Assembly (NCBI GenBank): GCA_964591105.1
Contig: CAZPZR010000033.1
Location: 1 to 19,829 of the forward strand
Length of the DNA stretch: 19,829 nt
Direction: 5' to 3'
Origin: CAZPZR01 sp964591105
GTDB taxonomy: Bacteria; Bacillota; Clostridia; Lachnospirales; Lachnospiraceae
The notes beneath the pieces are model-generated. The model had not been told where the DNA came from, did not search any database, and was given only the letters and a program-made list of their open reading frames with translations. Position 1 is the first letter of the stretch; each line of letters starts with the position of its first letter. Below are positions 15,510 through 19,829 of the stretch, piece by piece. The position numbers and the translations under genes are program-made.

Positions 15510-16145
15510 CTAAAATATAACACTTATTCCATATAATATCAACAGATGAATTGGATAAAAAGCATAAAAGAAATATTTCATGCTTCTTCCTTTTTCTCCA
15601 TGATAATTCACCAAAAGCAACGTTGCCAGCGCACCAAAACTCTGAATCTTTCCCCACAGAAGATTCCAACATGCACCCACCAGCATTTTCTCTGCCTTCT
15701 GCTCTCGCAGGAAATAGTAAATTGCGATCAACAGGATTCCCTTATATCCATAATCTACAGACAATGTATTTGCAAGCCACATCGTCAACAAAACACACAG
15801 AAGCTTCTTCTCCGTTTCGCGGTATTTTTCCAAATAATACAACATCCCTACGCCCAAGAACAATGTAAAAAATACATTTTGATACTCAATATCCAACACA
15901 TTTCCTCGAAAAGCTAAATCATATGGTATCTCTGATATACACGCAAACACTCCTAATCGCAGCAGATATTTCTCAATATTTCTTGTATGAAAATACCCCT
16001 CCACAAGGAGAAAACAAAAAATGGGAAATGCAATTCTTCCAACATATCGAAGCCACAGCACCTGTGGAAATAAAATCGCCCCTACATGGTCTATCGTCAT
16101 TGTAATGATTGCTATACATTTTAATTGAAATGAGCTCAATTCCAC
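15510..16145 (-). CDS. TraX family integral membrane protein
   Basis: A 211-residue polytopic membrane protein, about 7-8 hydrophobic segments. Family motifs: KCIAIITMTIDHVGAILFP (9-27), LRYVGRIAFPIFCFLLVEG (32-50), HTRNIEKYLLRL (53-64), SEIPYDL (71-77) and QNVFFTL (89-95). TraX of the F plasmid acetylates pilin; chromosomal relatives in Clostridia are common, lack transfer genes nearby, and are probably membrane acyltransferases of unknown substrate. The start is GTG at 16145, one base after the stop of the upstream gene, with AAGGAG inside that gene's last codons, so translation is probably coupled. No conjugation genes are in the window. Confidence 0.88.
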   Translation of the reverse strand: MELSSFQLKCIAIITMTIDHVGAILFPQVLWLRYVGRIAFPIFCFLLVEGYFHTRNIEKYLLRLGVFACISEIPYDLAFRGNVLDIEYQNVFFTLFLGVGMLYYLEKYRETEKKLLCVLLTMWLANTLSVDYGYKGILLIAIYYFLREQKAEKMLVGACWNLLWGKIQSFGALATLLLVNYHGEKGRSMKYFFYAFYPIHLLILYGISVIF

Positions 16146-16146
16146 G

Positions 16147-17799
16147 CTAAACTCCTTCTGTCAACACAACGATTGTTCTTGGTTTCATTTTCATTGTTTT
16201 CTTTCTTGGCATTTTTCTTGGAACTGGAAGGATTCCTTCTTCTGTAGATGCAATCAATCTCCACCCTCTCTGTTCCGAAAGATTTGGCAACGCCAATTCA
16301 TGCTCTAACCAGTGCATATTGCAGGCAATATAGCATGAGTGACCATTCGGCTTCTCATGTAAGATTCCAAGCTGTCTGCTTGTTCGTTCTTCCTGCACCT
16401 TCCATCCTTCCACTCCATGGAAAGACACCTTAAGTTCTGAGACATTTCCACGCAAAGCCATCTGCTCTTTTCGAATTCGAATCAACATCTTTACAAATTC
16501 AAAAAGATCTTTTTCTTCAGAAAGTTTTTCCCAATTTAACCACCCTGTTTCATTGTCTTGACAATACACATTATTATTCCCCATCTGTGTATTTGCAAAT
16601 TCATCTCCGGCCAATATACATGGAGTTCCTTCAGAAAGCAGCAATAAGATCAATGCATTATACATCTGTCTCTTTCGAAGCATCTTCACTTCTTCCGCTT
16701 CTGTCTCTCCCTCTTCTCCACAGTTCCAGCTAAAATTCTCGTCAATACCATCTCGATTTTCTTCCAGATTTTCTTCGTTGTGTTTCGCATTATATGACAC
16801 CAAATCATATAACGTAAAACCACTATGGGTTGTTATAAAATTAAAACTATGCACAGGAACATGTCGCAACCAGAATCGAACACCTGGAATCATGCCCTCG
16901 TCTCCCTTCAGAAATCTTCTCATATCATTCTGAAAGTCTGTCTGATAATACAAAATTTTTGTTGTTTGAAGTACAGGATCTGATAACGCCAAATCCATCG
17001 GTGCAACTGTTGGATTTAGTAAAAAACCATCCACATGATATTCCATTCGATAATAACGAAGACAGTCCACCATCATTGTCTTCGGTGCTGTATCAGAGAA
17101 CGCCATCTGAAGTACAACTTCAATTCCTGCCTCATGGCAGGCCTGAATCATCTTTTTCAAAGACTTTGGCCCATCTCCATTTGCAGAATATCCATTCTTC
17201 GGTGCAAAATAATATGCATCCCCGTAGCCCCAGTAATTACATTTTTTCCCTGTTTCTTCAAAATCGTAAATCATCATGCACTGAATCTGATTCACACCTA
17301 ATTCTAAAAGATACGGAATCTTTTCTATCACGCCTTCAAATGTCCCATTGTGGCACACTCCGGAATGAGGATTCTTTGTAAATCCACGTACATGAAGACT
17401 GTAAGCTACTACTTCACACTGTGGAATCTGCAGTGGTGCATCCTCACTCCACTCGAACGTTGGAACCGTGAGTTTTCCACGTATTTCATGCTTTTGCGCA
17501 GTGTTTTCCACACCCCAGACTTCTCTTCCTGCCAGTGTTTTCACATAAGGATCCACAACAATCTGTCCATCTACTCGGTAATTATATTCGTACTGATCTG
17601 GCTCTATTCCTTCCAACGCAATCACCCAGATTGAACCTTCCTGCTTCTCCATCTCATATTCTACAGATACCTTTGCCTCACCTGCTTGGTACAAGAGGAG
17701 ACTGCATGATTTTCCTTTTGGTACGGATATCGAAAAATTTATTCGATTTTCTTGTATCGTTGTTCCAAGCGGTAGCGGAACACCCTGCACGTTTTTCAT
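16147..17799 (-). CDS. GH13 debranching-enzyme-like protein lacking catalytic residues (probable pseudoenzyme)
   Basis: A 550-residue protein with the layout of bacterial glycogen-debranching GlgX/isoamylase proteins: an N-terminal CBM48-like domain (about 1-110), a GH13 barrel (about 130-450) and a short beta domain. Fold motifs are kept: AYSLHVRGFTKNPHSGV (132-148), NYWGYGDAYYFAP (188-200), and GTPCILAGDEF...GNNNVYCQDNETGW (391-420). The four catalytic regions are not: region I reads VLQMAFSDT (229-237) where DVVYNHT is expected; region II HVDGFLLN (255-262) has Asn262 at the nucleophile position and Leu for Arg; region III KILYYQTD (281-288) has no acid/base Glu; region IV FITTHSGFTLYDLVSYN (321-337) has Ser326 for the third Asp. 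The frame is intact. It starts 18 bases after the binding-protein gene with AAGGGG upstream. Hydrolysis is unlikely; binding of alpha-glucan is plausible. Confidence 0.85.
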   Translation of the reverse strand: MKNVQGVPLPLGTTIQENRINFSISVPKGKSCSLLLYQAGEAKVSVEYEMEKQEGSIWVIALEGIEPDQYEYNYRVDGQIVVDPYVKTLAGREVWGVENTAQKHEIRGKLTVPTFEWSEDAPLQIPQCEVVAYSLHVRGFTKNPHSGVCHNGTFEGVIEKIPYLLELGVNQIQCMMIYDFEETGKKCNYWGYGDAYYFAPKNGYSANGDGPKSLKKMIQACHEAGIEVVLQMAFSDTAPKTMMVDCLRYYRMEYHVDGFLLNPTVAPMDLALSDPVLQTTKILYYQTDFQNDMRRFLKGDEGMIPGVRFWLRHVPVHSFNFITTHSGFTLYDLVSYNAKHNEENLEENRDGIDENFSWNCGEEGETEAEEVKMLRKRQMYNALILLLLSEGTPCILAGDEFANTQMGNNNVYCQDNETGWLNWEKLSEEKDLFEFVKMLIRIRKEQMALRGNVSELKVSFHGVEGWKVQEERTSRQLGILHEKPNGHSCYIACNMHWLEHELALPNLSEQRGWRLIASTEEGILPVPRKMPRKKTMKMKPRTIVVLTEGV

Positions 17800-17817
17800 C
17801 GCCTGACCCCTTTCTGA

Positions 17818-18822
17818 TTATTGCCAGCCGTCTACACCATACATTTCTACATTGTCCTGATTAATCATAAACACATCTTCGTATGTTTCTTTTTCATAAT
17901 CATCTCCATGGAGAATTGCCATTGCAATTTCTGCCGCTTCTTTTCCCATATTAATTGGAGACTGTGCTGCCGTTCCAGCAATCTGGTTTCCTTTTTTCAC
18001 CAGTTCTTTCTTAATATCTGGGGAGCCATCCACTCCGTAGATGATCACATCTTTCATTCCATTTACATTTGCAGCTGTCTTAGCACCTACTGCCAGCTGG
18101 TCATTCCCACACATGATAGCAACAATATCTGGATTTTTCTCAACTATTTTTTCTGCTTCATCCAATGCACGTTCAAATTCGCCGCCAGTATCTGCTCTCG
18201 CAACAACTTCGAATCCTTTTTCTGCTTTTGAAATCGCCTTTTCAAATCCAGTAATTCTATCATTGATTGAATTCTGTGTTGGACACTCTAAAATTGCAAT
18301 CTTTCCACCTTCCGGGCATTTTTCAATCAAATCTTCCCCACACAGATATCCTGCTGTATAATTGTCTGAACCAATATACGCATCTACGTAATCCATCTCT
18401 TTCACCTGTGTATCCACATTGATAATATAAACCCCAGCTTCTTTTAACATCTCCAACGCTGGTGTAATCTTTTCCCAATCCACTGGTGTCAATAAAATTG
18501 CATCAATTCCTGCTTCAATCATTTCCTGAATCTGTTCAATCTGAAGTTCTGAATCTGTCTCCGGGTCTTTTGTCATTAAACGAATTCCATGTTCACTCAA
18601 TTCATCTCTTGCTGCATCTTCCAAAGTAATAAAATATGGATTTTCCATATCAATTCCTGAAAATCCTATCATATATTCTTTATTTTCTTCTGTTTCCTTT
18701 TCTTCCTCTTCACTGGAAACTGCGTTATCTTCTGGCGCTCCCACACTCTTCTTGCATGCGGTCATTCCAAGCACACAGATTAACAACATCAATATTATAC
18801 TTAACACTCTATATTTCTTCAT
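17818..18822 (-). CDS. Sugar ABC transporter substrate-binding lipoprotein (RbsB-like), orphan
   Basis: A 334-residue extracellular lipoprotein of the periplasmic-binding-protein type 1 family that binds sugars or autoinducer-2-like ligands. The signal peptide MKKYRVLSIILMLLICVLGM ends in a lipobox with Cys23, followed by a Glu-rich linker (about 35-52). The binding domain shows GFSGIDMENPYF, AGIDAILLTPVDWEKITPA, YIGSDNYTAGYLCGEDL, AIMCGNDQLAVGAKTAA and YGVDGSPDIKKELVKKG. The start is the ATG at 18822, directly after AGGAGG; the frame extends to 18852, but without a ribosome site. No permease or ATPase gene is next to it, so it either lends its ligand to a distant transporter or works as a sensor. 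It is the first gene of the operon with the GH13-like protein, TraX and DUF5662. Confidence 0.92.
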   Translation of the reverse strand: MKKYRVLSIILMLLICVLGMTACKKSVGAPEDNAVSSEEEEKETEENKEYMIGFSGIDMENPYFITLEDAARDELSEHGIRLMTKDPETDSELQIEQIQEMIEAGIDAILLTPVDWEKITPALEMLKEAGVYIINVDTQVKEMDYVDAYIGSDNYTAGYLCGEDLIEKCPEGGKIAILECPTQNSINDRITGFEKAISKAEKGFEVVARADTGGEFERALDEAEKIVEKNPDIVAIMCGNDQLAVGAKTAANVNGMKDVIIYGVDGSPDIKKELVKKGNQIAGTAAQSPINMGKEAAEIAMAILHGDDYEKETYEDVFMINQDNVEMYGVDGWQ

Positions 18823-18850
18823 AAAAAATTTCCTCCTCACACATAGGAAC

Positions 18851-18879
18851 ATTTTACATCATTTTTTCATATTTGACTA
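18851..18879 (-). promoter_or_regulatory. Probable promoter of the binding-protein operon
   Basis: On the minus strand, TAGTCA (18874-18879) and TAAAAT (18851-18856) are spaced 17 bases apart, about 29 bases upstream of the ATG. The hexamers match consensus at 4 and 5 of 6 positions. No clear catabolite-response (cre) palindrome was seen. Confidence 0.5.
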
Positions 18880-18887
18880 CTACTTGC

Positions 18888-18916
18888 TTGCTTTTTAAAA
18901 TCACCTTTGGTACACT
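18888..18916 (+). promoter_or_regulatory. Possible promoter of the DUF1292 gene
   Basis: TTGCTT (18888-18893) and TACACT (18911-18916) with 17-base spacing, about 40 bases before the ATG at 18956. Both hexamers are weak matches. The arrangement is back to back with the binding-protein promoter, so one regulator could touch both. Confidence 0.45.
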
Positions 18917-18955
18917 GACACTAGATGATTTAATTTAAGAAAAGGAGAACAAAAC

Positions 18956-19264
18956 ATGGCTGAACAGAACAATTATACAGATGAGGTTATCACTGTAACA
19001 CTTACTCTCGATAATGATGAAGTTGTTGAATGCGTAGTTCTTACTACATATACAGCTAACGAACAGGAATATATCGCACTTCTTCCATTGGATGAAAATG
19101 GCGATAGCACAGACGGAGATGTATATCTCTACCGTTACGCTGTAGTTGATGGCGAACCAACACTTGCAAATATCGAGGATGACGACGAATACGAAATCGC
19201 TGCTGACGCATTCGATGAATGGATGGACGAGCAGGAATTCATGGAATTATCTGACGACGAATAA
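18956..19264 (+). CDS. DUF1292 domain-containing acidic protein
   Basis: A 102-residue, strongly acidic small protein of the DUF1292 (YrzB-like) family, recognisable by VTLTLDNDEVVECVVL (14-29), YIALLPLDENGD (44-55), VYLYRYAV (62-69) and DDEYEIAADAFDEWMDEQEF. Its function is unknown. The ATG at 18956 follows AAGGAG (18942-18947) by 8 bases. In many Firmicutes this family sits beside ruvX and alaS; here it stands alone with its own promoter and terminator, between a sugar-binding operon and a helicase. Its last 18 bases overlap the end of the convergent helicase gene. Confidence 0.9.
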   Translation: MAEQNNYTDEVITVTLTLDNDEVVECVVLTTYTANEQEYIALLPLDENGDSTDGDVYLYRYAVVDGEPTLANIEDDDEYEIAADAFDEWMDEQEFMELSDDE

Positions 19265-19829
19265 TTCATTTACAAAGCGGGAAGGATTCAGATCCTTTCC
19301 GTTTTTTTCTTTTACATACGTAATCGTAAGTTTTTTCTTTGCTCTCGTCATTGCTACGTAAAACAATCTTCTCTCTTCTTCAATTTCTTCGATAATCTTA
19401 GCTTTTTTATACGGTGTAACTCCTTCATTTGCCGCTATGACAAACACCGTATCAAATTCCAAACCTTTTGCTCCATGCATGGTAATTAGATGAATGCCTT
19501 CTTCCACGCGTCCGCGCATTTGGCGCACTTTCAGCATCTTTTTGTAATTTTCTACATGCTCGAACCATTCTGGAATCGTCTCAAAATCCTTGGAACGCTC
19601 TTGAATCTCATCCAGCGTTTCCTTGATTTCTCCATAATTCAGCTGACGATATTGTGCATATTCTTTCAAAAACGTATCATAGCCCATGCTCTTGCGAATA
19701 TATTGGATTGCTGCAAATGGTGTCTTATTTTCAATCATCTTCATATCCCATTCTAGTTGATCAATTCGATCCTGCATCCATTCCTTATCACAATAGAAAT
19801 TACGCAATGATTCATAGGATACTTTTCCT
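19247..19829 (-). CDS. UvrD/PcrA-type ATP-dependent helicase, C-terminal part
   Basis: About 193 C-terminal residues of a superfamily 1 DNA helicase; the frame is open to the right edge, so the gene begins outside the window. Visible motifs: HLITMHGAKGLEFDTVFVIA (helicase motif V region) and EEERRLFYVAMTRAKKKL (motif VI with the arginine finger), followed by NPSRFVNELF, the usual last helix of the core. The protein ends there, without the long C-terminal extension found in PcrA/UvrD proper, so it may be a shorter UvrD-like family member. The upstream part (YDTFLKEYAQYRQLNYGEIK) fits the 2B/2A region. Its stop codon lies inside the DUF1292 coding sequence, 18 bases before that gene's end. Confidence 0.93.
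   Translation of the reverse strand, partial: GKVSYESLRNFYCDKEWMQDRIDQLEWDMKMIENKTPFAAIQYIRKSMGYDTFLKEYAQYRQLNYGEIKETLDEIQERSKDFETIPEWFEHVENYKKMLKVRQMRGRVEEGIHLITMHGAKGLEFDTVFVIAANEGVTPYKKAKIIEEIEEERRLFYVAMTRAKKKLTITYVKEKNGKDLNPSRFVNELFVVR
19278..19308 (+). terminator. Rho-independent terminator of the DUF1292 gene
   Basis: A 10-bp stem with one G-T pair (19278-19287 with 19292-19301), loop TCAG, followed by seven T (19302-19308). It begins 13 bases past the DUF1292 stop and lies entirely within the 3' coding sequence of the convergent helicase gene. On the minus strand no T run follows it, so it should act only for the plus strand. Confidence 0.88.

Noticed and set aside
15510..16145. TraX as evidence of a conjugative element
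   Set aside because: No relaxase, type IV secretion, integrase or att-like repeats are present; chromosomal TraX-family proteins are frequent in Clostridia.
1..19829. CRISPR arrays, insertion sequences, prophage or toxin-antitoxin genes
   Set aside because: No regularly spaced repeats, transposase, integrase or toxin-like small gene pairs were visible on either strand.

Overview
The window looks like chromosomal DNA from an anaerobic, low-GC Firmicute of class Clostridia, most likely a Lachnospiraceae member. The pointers are the pyruvate formate-lyase, the dgt-dnaG-rpoD-trmK-nif3 macromolecular-synthesis cluster, AT-rich codon use, strong AGGAGG-type ribosome binding sites, and a tRNA without an encoded CCA end. 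The family is an inference from protein resemblance, not from a marker search. I see no insertion sequence, phage, integrase or CRISPR array. The sequence contains one scaffold gap of 100 Ns at 14725-14824.

Layout, left to right. (1) 1-1056: the first 301 codons of pflB on the minus strand with a near-consensus promoter, then the terminator of the next operon. (2) 1070-4568: minus-strand operon of a long membrane-anchored L,D-transpeptidase, tgt (queuosine tRNA modification) and yajC (Sec accessory), read in that order. (3) 4620-5841: aroC (chorismate synthase) on the plus strand, divergent from the transpeptidase, with its own promoter and a bidirectional terminator. (4) 5855-13128: minus-strand operon dgt, dnaG, rpoD, trmK, nif3-like, and a nucleoside kinase with a threonyl-tRNA-synthetase-like N-terminus; it combines dNTP control, replication priming, the housekeeping sigma factor and RNA modification. 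(5) 13196-14624: a MATE efflux pump on the plus strand, ending in a terminator shared with a minus-strand tRNA-Leu(AAG). The tRNA is cut by the scaffold gap. (6) 14908-18879: minus-strand operon of an orphan sugar-binding lipoprotein, a GH13 protein that has lost its catalytic residues, a TraX-family membrane protein and a DUF5662 protein. It has no visible terminator before the tRNA promoter. (7) 18888-19308: a single acidic DUF1292 gene on the plus strand with its own promoter and terminator. (8) 19247-19829: the C-terminal part of a UvrD/PcrA-type helicase on the minus strand, convergent with and overlapping DUF1292.

Most of the window is core housekeeping. The part that standard annotation explains least is the 14.9-18.9 kb operon: an intact reading frame for a debranching-enzyme fold in which all three GH13 catalytic carboxylates appear replaced, translationally coupled to TraX and headed by a binding protein with no permease or ATPase nearby. 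That is the best candidate for an undescribed carbohydrate-binding or cell-surface system.
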